This document shows positions 36,776-48,700 of a DNA stretch of 64,000 nucleotides, piece after piece. The notes under the pieces are model-generated. The model saw nothing but the letters and a program-made list of their open reading frames with translations. It ran no database searches and was not told the origin of the DNA. The DNA comes from Strix aluco (taxonomy: Eukaryota > Chordata > Aves > Strigiformes > Strigidae): assembly GCF_031877795.1 (NCBI RefSeq), contig NC_133940.1:8743985-8807984 (forward strand). Reading direction: 5' to 3'. The translations under genes and the position numbers were made by a program. Positions within the stretch are counted from its first letter, which is position 1, and every line of letters starts with the position of its first letter.

Positions 36776-39700
36776 GTAAACAGCTGGAATTCAGAGGGTG
36801 GCACTGATAGCCAGGGTGTCAAGTGGGAGTTTGGGGACCTGGACTCCGTCTCCCATGGCTTCAAGAGGTTTTGTTTAGACTCTTCCCACAGACCTGTCGT
36901 CTCCCCCAAGAAGCTGCCATCAGGAGTAGGCAGCCATCAGCCATGCTGTCCCTGCAGAGCCAGACCTGCAGCCAGTGCGTGGGCTCGGCTGGCACCCGGA
37001 GGTGCAAATGGGAGGGTGGCCCCAAGGCCCTCCTGCCTCCGGCACTTGCTCTCTATCAGCCTTGCTGGGATGTTTGGTGTTTCCGAGCCCATTTGGAAGT
37101 GATACAGGGAACAACCGAGTTTTTAAGCTGAATGGCTTGCTATCTCATAGCCTTCCTGCAGGCTATGGGTTTGATAGGTGTAACAGTTCAATGACAGTAG
37201 TCTGGGGCACATAACCAGAAGGGGTACTTCTCAGCACTTTTTTTTGTATATGTAAAGAGCCAGATCAAGACCACTGCTTAGTCCTCCATTACTAGCACAT
37301 CTAGTTGCCATAATTGCATCCAGGAAAAACATTACACTAAGAGCTAAGTTTAGAAATCCAGAAGTATTGCAGCAGCATGGTTTTCCCTCATGCAAAGGGT
37401 CAGAACTTCCAGGAAAAAGTCATTAAAAGGCACATAAATGAGCAGAAAATTGTATTTTTAAAAAGTTGAAAATTGTTGGAGTTAGGTAAAACATCAACTT
37501 TACATAGTTTCCCTTTTCTTTATATCTCCAGATCATCTTTTCAGGAAGGTGTGCCTAAACTGATGGGGATGTGTTAGGAATAGTGTGGGAGAACAGGGGA
37601 AGCTTGCCAAACAGTGTTTCTCTGGGATAGTCTAAAAACTTCCTTTCTGTTTTTAAAATACTGAAACTGGGGAAGTTGCTCTGCACTGGTGCCAAAAGAC
37701 AGCTGACCCCTTTTTTTAAAGGTCTGGAAGAAGGTGTAATTAAAATCATTTTTATTCAGTTGAGAGTGAATGTCCAGCTACCATCTGCGTCACACCAAGG
37801 GAACAATCACATCTTTTACATTATTTCCAGTGGTAAGTGATATAAGGAAAGATATGAAATCACGCGAGCAGGGCTGGTCTCTAGTTTCCAGCCTATTTCC
37901 ACAGACTTCAGAGCTCAGATACAACTTTGAATCTGTCTGGCCTTAGCCAAATGAAAGTTATGAATCTCTGGGGTGTAAACACTGCAAATGATTGCCCTCC
38001 ACTGCATTCAATTAGAACAGCTGAAGGCATGGCTCAAATATGTTTTTGACAGCAACACAATTAAAAGGTCATGACCTAAAAGTAAGTCTAAAATCCAGCA
38101 ATCCACTCCTCCACCTGGCAGTGGAAGCAATTCCTTTCTTTAGCCATCAGCCAAAATAATATATGGGGCATAACAAAATAAATGTAATTGAAGTGCTGGG
38201 GAGCTAGTTCTTTCCACTTCAGTCAATACGTTGAGTTTTTTCTCCTGGAAGCAAGTCTTTCTCACAGGTCCGGAGGGAAAGGCAGCTTTCACGCAGCCGT
38301 GGCAATATACTGATGAGATGGCTAATGAAGCTTGCAGTCAGGATACCAAAGTGATGCCGAATCATCTGGTCGCAGAAGGGCGCAGGAGGAGGCTGAGAGT
38401 TCGTTTTCCAGACTGCCTCCCTCTCCGCCTTGGCCTTGCTCCTGCAAGGACATGGGGCTGGCACAAGGCAGGGAGCAGCACTAAGTGCCCACAGCTTTCC
38501 CATAGGGAATGATGCCAGTAAATCAGGTAATGGGCAGTAGCCCACAGCATAGTGCTGGTCTCTGGATTTGTGCCAGAGACTGTGCTGAGAGATCTCAAAG
38601 GACTTTTGCCAGGAGAAAGTTAAATTATTCTGGAGTTTTATGCTTTTGTCTAGGACCTTCATGGTGTCCTTAAATTGGATATTTCCATGTTCTCTAACCT
38701 TACATCCTAAGGATGCTGTGGGCTGGCAATACCTCCTGTCCTGTCTGTTCATTACCCTCCATATCATTTTATGCAGCACAGTCAGAATTTGAGACCAGCT
38801 GGCAGCCAACTGCATTGTCTGTTTAACTGCAGGAAAACACACTTTATCCCCCTCTGAATTCTGATGGGGTAATGGTAACAGATAATTGATTGAATGCTTT
38901 TTCCATTCTTTTGTTTATTCCTCTCTTTGAACAGACTCCCTAAATACATAAATAAAATCCTGAATTAAAATTTGTGGGTTAATGAATTGAACAACAGATC
39001 TGTTCGTTGCTTTTTTTTCCTGTTGCCTGTATCTCAGGGAGAGTTTCTCTGATTTTCACTTGTTCTCTCCTGTCAAACATTTTCAATTGTCAAAATGGGT
39101 AAGTAACGTGCTGGGCTGTTGTATGGGCACGTCAGATGGATCAGTGCTTGTCAGAATGCTGAAGAGTGACAACAATTAACAGTCTGGGATTTCTCATGTG
39201 CCATTTTGTTGCTCTGTGTGTGGTGTTCACTGTGCCCTTGAAGCCAAGAGCTTGCGTGGAGCAGTGACATGGGTCCTAGTCCCCTATAGAAGGACAGTTC
39301 TTAAATGCTCTTTGATGGGGTAAACATTGTCTTCCCTGGAGTGATCCTTTAGAGTCTGTGTTGTAAGGAATGCTTGTCAGAGTGAGGGCTGCAGGATCAG
39401 GATCTCCCAACACCACAGTATTATTATCCTTCTAAATTACAGCAGTGTATGATCAATATGATTGCACACGCTCAATGATATCTTTATATGATAAAAAGAA
39501 CAAAATTGGTCTGAAAGTGTTTTCTATGAACTGACACTTAGTTTGCAGAACTGAGCACACGCTTCATGTCTGCACACTGGAGGTTACTGAGCTACAAGCA
39601 AATGCACAGTGAATGGCAGGTAAAAACAAGAAAAGGAGGCTATCAAAGCTAATAAAGAGGCTCACTGCATGCTGAATAAAGCTTTTTTGACTTTATCTTT

Positions 39701-42700
39701 TTGCCTGGGGCAAACAGTACATTTCTGTTTTGCAGTGAGCATAAGGTTTGGAAGGTTAGAGAATATTACGTTATGGTAAGTGGTCATCAGAGGCTTGCTT
39801 TACAGTCATGATCTGTTAAATTTTTTACTGAACCTTGTTATATATATCTCTCTGAGGTTGATGTGAGTCTTAATTCCAGTTTATCTCCTTGTAGACATAA
39901 GTCTGAGTTTTTTATAAAACCTGAAAGGAAAAACATAAAGTTTAAGATGTGTTTTATTAGAAGCCACAAATAGTAAGGTGTCAGCACAAACGTACCAGTC
40001 ACCCCAATAAACTTTTAGCCTTGTGTCATTGTGTATCTTAGCATGTTTTTCTCAACATAGGTTTTTATACCTGTTGTTTTACAACTGTCAGTTATTCTGG
40101 CTGCAGCCAGACAGATGCTAGGGTCTGATCTCACTGCTGGGAGAGGTTGGGACGGTGTGGGGACTGGTCAGGCAGTGAGCCCCCATGGCACTCATGTCCA
40201 TCGAGCTTGTGGGTCAGCTTCTCACCTGCTGGCCTTGAGGCTGTTGTATGTAGGTTTGTTTGCCTCAAAATGCTGTGCTGAGCACAGCTCCAGATGGCTG
40301 CAAGGTGGCTGACAGGAAGAGGCAACCCGGACAGTAAAGCCCTCTTTCCTCCTCAGTTGAAGCTGGACTCTGCCAGGCGAGCAGAAGTTGATCTGCAAAA
40401 CTCTTTGCTTTGAAGCAACTCCTGTCGCTCAGGACATTTAAATTTCAGCATTGTGTTTACAGCTAACAGTGTTAACTTCAGGCTGCATTGAACATCTGTA
40501 TCTTGTTAACCTGAAGCAAACAGTTCTGTGGTATTTCAGCGTGGAATGTGAGCGTAAGAGAGCTTTATATGGATAACAGAGAACAAAAGTTTTGGGTGCT
40601 TGCTTTGGACATTTTGAGATGTAGAAAAATAGCCAATTTTCAGAAAAATATTTTACCTCCATCCCCTTCACCCCCCTTCCCCTTTTAACCCTGTGTCTAG
40701 GTTCAAGAGACCTAAACCACAGCCCCTGTGTACTAAAGGACAGCCCCCAGCTCTTGTGTGGGAACAGCAGATCTCTGCAACTGGAGCTTGTGCACCGAGG
40801 GATTTCCAAGAGCCTCTTAAGGCAGGCTCTTGTATTTGTACAGCAATGCTCAGTTAATCTCTGTAGAAGAATGATGTGCTTTTCTATGAAAGTCAGGTGC
40901 TGTTAGGGCAGCCTGTCATTGAACACCTCTACATATGTGGTTTATTGATTTGCAGAACTCGTTGCAGTATTTCCACATTTCCTAGCACCAGGACTTGACA
41001 ATAAATCCTCAGATAACCTGTGTTGTTGGATAATCCAGGCAAAATGAGAGGCAGGGCCAAAGAACTGCTGGAATACAGGAGCAGGCTGTTGGAGTGAGCA
41101 GAAACAAGATTGCAGGAGTATGGGAGGGAGGAGGGGAGCTCAAAGGCAGGAGTACTAGGGCAGAAGATGTTCTGGGATAAATTCCCTTTTGTATTACTTG
41201 TGCATGCTTATAATCTGCTCTGCTGCTGGGCTTCAGGTTGTTTTGTGGGGTTTTTTCCCAAACAATTTGTGGATTGCACTGTGAACAGTGTATCATACCT
41301 CTAAACCTATAGCTTTGTGTTGGACCTCTGTAATGTAAAAAGACTTAAAGTTTCTCTGAAAAGGTGGCCAAGTCTGTATTACTACTGTGCTTGTGACAGG
41401 CTTGACTTTCTCATGATTCTTCATGTATGATTCCATAACTGGAGGATGGAGCACAGTGGCACACAAACCGAGTTACACCAACTAGAAGTTAAAAACAGGA
41501 TGGAAAATGTGAAAGCTAATAAGGAAATATAGTCACATGCCAACAAAGAGGAAAAAAATACATCTGAAAATAGTGTCACAGAAGCAGATAAGTTAAAATT
41601 TGAGATGAGATAAAGTCCTGCTGGTATTATTTATGGGCAGGACTCCTTTGTTTTATAGTGGAAAAATGTAAAAAAATACAGTAGTGAAGATCAGTGGCAG
41701 GAGACTGCTCTTTACCTTCCCTAAAAGCCACACGTTAGATGGCTTCCCATTCTGCAGTGTTTTTGGGAGTGAGGGTCCGATCTCATCTTCCAGAGGACAA
41801 GACACGAGCCTTTGGCTGCAGGGCCCAGCACACGGTGGTCTCATAGCAAACCGGGGATTGCAAGGCTGAAGCAATTTTTAACTCAAGTTACTCTTATTTT
41901 AATAATTAGCCAGCAGCCAGTTCCCATACTTTGAAGGGCATGTTCTGCTTTGGAGGCATGCAATGTGCCCCCTTTTCTCAGTACTCAGTCATTAAAAATA
42001 CACCGATTTTCAGGATTGCTTAACAAATGGCTATTATATGGGTCTGACCTTCATGTTCCTCTCACCAGAAGAACAATGTGAAGTTCACCACACTGCCAAA
42101 TAAAATGGAAGATGAGTTTGTTTCTGTGAAATAGTACTGAGTGAACCTTTCTGACCTTATTTTCAAGGACCCGACACCCTGCCAGGGCGATAGGCCTCCT
42201 AGCTGATAGGAGAGCCAAGACCGCAAGGTGAAAGCACACAGCAGAGGATGGCAGGTTTGTTCTCCAAGTAAAGGAGGAGATTATTCTTGTCTTGACAAAA
42301 CCATCTCTTTTTTTCCCTGCTGGAGCAACATGCGATGAAGTGGTGTCAAAATAATACAAACAATACTGTGCTTTTGGATTGAATCCAAACTACTAAGGCC
42401 ATCCTGAGAATAATTTTTTATAGATTTTTTTCCTCCTATATTTTTACTTTCTTCCAACTATTTGAGTTGGTGAAGAAAGGCTGACAGAGACTGCTCCCAG
42501 CAGCTGGCAGTGGTGTGCTAAGGCTAATAATTTTCCCTATGACTTTGCTAAGCTTTGAAATCCCCTGGTGTGCTGTCTTAAGTAGGGAATATCCAGCTTT
42601 GTTCTGCTTTGCCTGATTCAGAACTGGTTGTGGAATGTGGCTTTCATCCCCAGCAAATGCAGAGGCTCGCTCTCCGGACACCTGTGTGTATAAATATGTA

Positions 42701-44891
42701 TCCAAGTGGGACAGGTCCAGTGAAGAGGGAGGGTTGTGGTGCCATCAGTGGAATCTGTCTCCAGCATCCTCTGGAAGTCTCTTAAATTGGGTTGCTGATA
42801 CCTCTCTGTCTCTGCTTTGCTGTCGAAAATTTTTTTGAAAAGCTTTCCAAAAGGAAATTCTGGTGCTGGGGACACATTTTGCTTTTTGTTGAAGTGTGCA
42901 TTTTTGATCAAATGAATAGAAGTTTCGCTGAAGAAGAGCATTCCCTCTCTAGGGTGCCTGCACGAGCACTAAGCCTGACCACAGGTGGTTTTGCCCCTGA
43001 CAGTGGGTAGAGAGTTAATTATGTGGGGACCAGGTTCAGTGACTGCATTTTAAAAAGCTCCAAGTAAGGTATTAAATCAGCAAAACAGCAGCACTGAGGC
43101 ACAGCAGCCACAGAAGTTGTGTGCTGTGGTAAACCTGTGTATGTGAAATCCCTCTCTAAAAAGATTTCAGCACTTCACATGACCTCTGCTAATACTTATT
43201 TTTAAAAGGCGCTTTGTGTCAGCTGTTTCAGCTCCACGCTGCTGTGGGTTATTCTCAAGTCTGGACTGTTTTCCAGTCAGCGTGAAGTGGACTCTGCTGC
43301 CTGATATGAACTGTTGACTTGTCCTGATAGTTTCTGTTGTCAAAAAACACAGCAATGAGCCAACTGCAATGGCAATGCAGCTGTGATTTCTGCCAGCCTC
43401 TGGGTATGTTTTCCAAATACTGAAGCCAGTGACCTAGCTGAACTGAGATCTCAGTGAGTCCTTTCATGGATACTACTGAAAAAGACCTCTTCTTAGTGCT
43501 TTTTTTCATATAATCTGGTAGACAGCAGGATATGAGGGTTTGAAGAGGAGTGTGATCAGTTGGCTGGGATGTTGCCTACGACACTTAGGGGCATAGGTGG
43601 TAACACCTTAAATGTGTTAAATATAGGCTTTGCTGGCACTCTAGAAATATTTTACTTCCTGCCACTGCAGATATATCTGAAGGTGTATCTGGAAAAGCAG
43701 CTACTTTTTCTAGTGTGCTGTCCTCTAACTGCAATGTTGAGCTCCTCCTGAAATGACAATTTGTCTAGTCATCAAAAAGCTGAATATTGATAGATGTCCT
43801 TTTCAACATTATAGCTGATCCTGTAGTTACACTAAAAGACTTCGAGGTCCCTTTCTTAATGCATTCCTCTATTCTGACTGGCAAACTGAACAGAAAGGGG
43901 TGTTTGCATACCTAAAAATAAACCAGACTCATAAAATGAGTAGTAACTGCTGTTAGCAAGTCACTGGTTGCCCAGCTCATTGGAGGCTGGTGTTGTCCCA
44001 CACAATGTGCCATTTTCAATCCATCAAGGCTTAAATTATTTTATATTTGCACAGACTCTTAACTCTCTCCGTTTTAGAGCCTAAATGAACAACCTGCAAC
44101 ATACACTCTGCAGGGATGGCTGACAGCAGCTTATTAATCATATTCCCCGCCCAGCCCAGACAGTGTAGGAGTGACTGACCTTCCATATTGCATTGAAAAA
44201 CTTTAATATTAAAGGAACATGAAAACATACCAAATAAGATAAGCACATAAAGGCTGGCTGAACCATGAGTCCTGGAAGAACACACACTCCTTAGCATGAA
44301 CACTGCAGAAATTCTCTTGAAAATATACCTGTTCACATGCAAACGACCAAAAAAGACCTTTCCTGTGCAACTGCTGTCAGTGCAATGAATAAACCACTTG
44401 AACACTTAACCTGCCTGCCCCAGTTCTTTGGCCCATGATGGACAAAGCTTATGTAAAGTGTCACTATGTGATGTTATAGGAAGTATTGTGTCCTATATAG
44501 TATTTAAAAGAATGAAGTTCTCTGCAGGACAGCAAATGTGAATGGCTGCCTGGTGACTACAGCCATGCTGGCTGATTTACAAGGCGAGCAAAATCTTTTT
44601 CTCTTACACAACTTAGAGGGATGCAGGAACCTGACCCACAGCCATAGCTGAGTTAAGGGTAACGCTTCCAGTTTAGAATTTTCTTAAGAAGGAATATGCA
44701 GGTTAATCATGCCTAGTTATTCTCCATTGCTGCCACTAGTAGAGCAAAGTCTTATTTTCTAGGATTTCAAATCCTCAGTGGAGGGTAGAGTGAAGCCCAT
44801 TAGAAGAGTTAGGCCTCAAGAGGAGTTCTGAGTAGTGAGTTGTCTATCTGGACCTACACTAACCTCTCATGGTCTCTCTCCTTTTTTGTAG
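36776..44891. other. GPR50: Intronic DNA up to exon 2
   Basis: No gene recognised. The acceptor before exon 2 is a pyrimidine-rich stretch (about 44868-44888) ending GTAG at 44891. Confidence 0.45.
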
Positions 44892-45760
44892 GCAACATCT
44901 TTGTCGTCAGTTTGTCTGTTGCAGACCTTGTAGTTGCAGTTTATCCATATCCTCTGATCTTGAGTGCCATTTTCCATAATGGATGGACCATGGGAAACGT
45001 TCACTGCCAGATGAGCGGGTTCCTGATGGGCTTAAGTGTCATCGGGTCCATTTTCAACATCACAGCGATTGCAATCAACCGCTACTGCTACATCTGCCAC
45101 AGCCTTCGGTATGATAAGCTCTTCAACCTGAAGAACACCTGCTGCTATCTCTGCCTGACCTGGATACTCACAGTAGTGGCAATTGTGCCAAACTTCTTTG
45201 TTGGCTCCTTGCAGTATGACCCCCGGATTTACTCCTGCACCTTTGCCCAGACAGTGAGTACATCATACACCATCACAGTGGTGGTGGTTCACTTCATCGT
45301 CCCACTGTCCATCGTGACGTTTTGCTACCTACGGATCTGGATTTTGGTGATTCAAGTCAAACACCGGGTAAGACAAGACTGCAAGCAGAAGCTCAGAGCA
45401 GCTGACATCCGGAATTTCTTGACTATGTTTGTGGTTTTTGTGCTTTTCGCTGTGTGCTGGGGACCATTAAACTTTATTGGCCTTGCTGTTTCAATTAATC
45501 CTTCAAAAGTGCAGCCACATATTCCAGAATGGCTTTTTGTCCTGAGCTATTTTATGGCCTATTTTAACAGCTGCCTCAATGCTGTGATCTATGGGCTTCT
45601 TAACCAGAATTTCCGGAAGGAGTACAAAAGGATACTGCTGACACTCCGGACTCCCAGGTTGCTGTTCACCGATGTGTCCAAGGGTGGGACGGAAGGGATG
45701 AAAAGCAAGCCGTCTCCAGCCGTAACAAACAACAGCAACCAAGCTGAAATACATTTATGA
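44892..45760 (+). CDS. GPR50: Melatonin receptor type 1C (Mel1c/GPR50), coding exon 2
   Basis: Second and last coding exon, completing a 347-residue receptor. It begins with the last two bases of Gly59 and ends at TGA 45758-45760. Visible are TM2 with Asp70 (2.50), Cys97 and Cys174 for the extracellular disulfide, the melatonin-receptor NRY motif (121-123) in place of DRY, Trp149 (4.50), Pro196 (5.50), CWGP at 247-250 in TM6, and NAVIY (288-292), the subfamily form of NPxxY. Residues equivalent to the human MT1 melatonin contacts are present: Asn159, Gln178 and His192. The cytoplasmic tail is short and ends EIHL, as in bird Mel1c and unlike mammalian GPR50 with its very long tail. The expected role is melatonin-dependent Gi signalling. 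The frame is unbroken. Confidence 0.97.
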
Positions 45761-48700
45761 GTCCCAACAGTACTATTTATTCTGGATTACAGTTGTATAT
45801 ATAATATAAAAGAGCCTTTCTATGTGTGCAATTCACAGCTGATGTTGCTGGGCCTCATGCAAGGAAGGAGTCTGCTACCTTTCATGCTTAGCTTATTGCT
45901 GCGACATCAAGGCTTTGAGTAAGGATTGTCAGAACAGAAACGACTGATCTTTATTTTATTTTCTTTTTTCATATGCTATCTTTCACCATGTGCCTAGCTA
46001 ATAGGTTTGGTTGCTTTTGCCATAAACATGCCAATACCCTTGAAAAGGGAAGCGTTCAGAGTGCATGGGGAAATACAGTTATGCTTGAAATGCAGCCTTC
46101 AAGAACTGGCAAAATTCCCATGCATTACAACAAATCTTTCTTCCTTCCATCTGAATTCTATTTTTTTAGCATGAAAAACCCCCAAACCGTAGCAAACAAA
46201 GTGTAAACTGCATGACTTTTTACCTTTTCAGTTAGGTAACGGTATTAGCCAGCAGGCATACATACTGGCATGATGACTTCCACTGCGTGTGCGATTGTTT
46301 TTGTTTTCTCTTAAGCTTTAGAAGCCAGCCTGGGCTAGGTGTGAGGCAGGCATTTTAATTGAATATCTACAGATATTAAGTACCCTTGCACTCTCCTTTC
46401 CAGGTCATGACTAAGAGTATAACATATGACGTAATCTGAATGTGGGAAGATACCAGGAGCCTGATTGTAATTTAGGCAGTATCCTGTCATGGCCAGCATT
46501 CATTCCAAACATCTTTCAGAAGTCCCTGCTACATGAACATCATAAAAAAGATGAACATAGCAGAGTCCCATCTGTTTAATGCAGATGCTGGCTTTTAAGT
46601 TCCAGGAATATTTACACTTGCAGACAAAGGGAGAATGGGAAGGAAGTGTTTGTTCCAAACACCTCTCCTTTTCCCCACTACATAACATGAAAAAAAGTGG
46701 AGAATTTTTTTTCCATTTTATTCATGTGCAAAGCTGTAATTAATTCATGGAGCTGGGAGAGGAAAGCTACTTAAGCATATTCATGCATCAGTTCTCAGTC
46801 AATGCCTGAACTCTGTTTGTCTCATTGGAAACAACGTCCTGAAGTGCTGGGAAGGCCAGTATCACCAGTTGGAAACAAGCACATGGGCAAAGAGAAGGCT
46901 GTGTCTTTAATAGAGTGTATGTGTGTGGTGGGGGTGACGGCAGCTGTCTGGAAATATGACTTATTTTTTCCCTTAGCTTCACTGTGAATTCATCTCCTTA
47001 TAGTTTTAAACATCTGCTTTGACACAGTCCCATAAAATCAGCAGGTAAAACTCCCCTGGTGCAACTCTACCTTCAAGCTAGCAAACCTGGCTTGATGCTG
47101 GTGTGCTGAGAGGCACAGTGGGAGCTGTGTGATGGAGAGGAGTGGGTCTGAGCCCCGTGGGTCTAATGAGGACAGCAGTCAGCCCTGCTCCCAATCATGG
47201 AGTGCGGTCTTCTCTCTTTGATCATAGTCAAAGCACGTCTAGTTCCCAGGGCTGAACCCTCAAACACTGAGAACCAGCCTTTGCGATAGCACGTAGGTGT
47301 GTAGAGATGGTGGTTTGTAGGATTTATAAAAACCCTGAGCAGGATAAGTGTCTAATCCTTGGTGAAGTTAACAAGCCATTTGTGCATTGCTTGCTGAAAG
47401 CAACTTGTTGCTGAATGTCACCTCTGCTGATTTTGGGGGGGGAAGAGGAGTTGAGAGAAACCCCTTTATGAAGTGGGGCAAGAAACATTGCATGGCACGT
47501 TGCTTCGGTGAGGACTGGTGTGCGTGCTGCCGTGTGGTGAAGGTTGCTGCAATGCAAGGGGAGGGTCTCTGTGTTTACAGGGCACCCTGGCATTTCATGA
47601 AGTTTCAAACTTGAGCATCTCAGCCACTTCAGATGATTATTGTTTTAAAATGTACCGCAGCCAGCCTCCCATAATAGGAATCAAACTGAGTTCTGTTTTG
47701 GCCTCTCAATCTGCCTGAGCATGGCCAAATAAAGGTATCTTGACCCTCAGAAATAATGTGGAATAATTCTGAGTCAAACGTGGATAAAAAAAGCACTGTG
47801 GAATCCACAACTGCACAAAGTGTTTGTCCTGTTGTGCCAAGAAGATGACCTGTGTTCTGTGACTAGTCTTCAAAGTCATTTGCAATTAGCCACAACAGTG
47901 TTAGTTAGAATCATACTAGCAAATAATTTTAAGCATCTAGTGCCAAGCCAAATATGCTTCTTTCAATCATGAAGAATCTTGTACAGGTTTGCCAAATATC
48001 TCAAATACCCCACAAGTGGGATTTCATTTTATGGATCCTTGTCTTTTTAACTGAATGTTCAGTGAAGACAATGTGATATTTTTTTTCTTTAAGCTTGTAT
48101 TTGCACTATATTTCTTACTCAGGCTCCAAAGTAATAGCCAGCAAGCATCTGAACCAACGAAGTAAGCCAAAGAGGTCCTGAACAGGCAAGCTGTGGGAGT
48201 CTCTGCTAGCACCAGGTAGGAAGGGGAGCAGCACAAACACGATAGGGCACCTCCCCACGACTTGCAGAGAGTCACTGCTGAACCAAACTATGCAAAATGA
48301 TAGGGCGATCTGCTCATCCTCTGCTGGAGGGTCTGAGCCCGACTCCTGCCCAGGTCTTTGCAGGGGACAGGCTAAGTACCTGCTGTGCTGGGGTGGGTCC
48401 CGAGCAGCTCCTGCATGTGCAGACCCTGCCACCGCCCCACAGAGTGGGCATGGGTGTGTGATGGGTGCCATCCATCTAACAGCACAGAGAGCTTGCCCTA
48501 GAACGACCTGTTCAGAAGTGCTTTGGGTGTCCCATGATAAATGAGGACTGCCCAGGAGTGAGCCTGGAGCTGGGCTGATTAAGCTGCTACGGTTGGAGTC
48601 CTGAGCTCAGTCCTGCTGGAGCTGAGGTGTTGCAATATGAAACATGAACAGCAGGGAACATGTCTTCAAACAGAAGACACTCTGCCATTTGCTAGCACTT

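Larger units (their letters stand above)
1085..44891 (+). other. GPR50: Intron 1 of GPR50 (43.8 kb)
   Basis: Bounded by GTGAGC at 1085 and a pyrimidine-rich stretch plus TAG ending at 44891. Joining 1084 to 44892 restores Gly59 (G + GC) and continues the receptor frame into TM2. A single large intron after the first intracellular loop is the known organisation of vertebrate melatonin receptor genes. Apart from the transposon remnants listed separately, no coding exon was recognised inside; open frames present are short and show no family features. Confidence 0.9.

Noticed and set aside
47728..47733. AATAAA as the definite GPR50 poly(A) signal
   Set aside because: Several equal candidates exist downstream (49356, 49414) and no sequence argument selects one.
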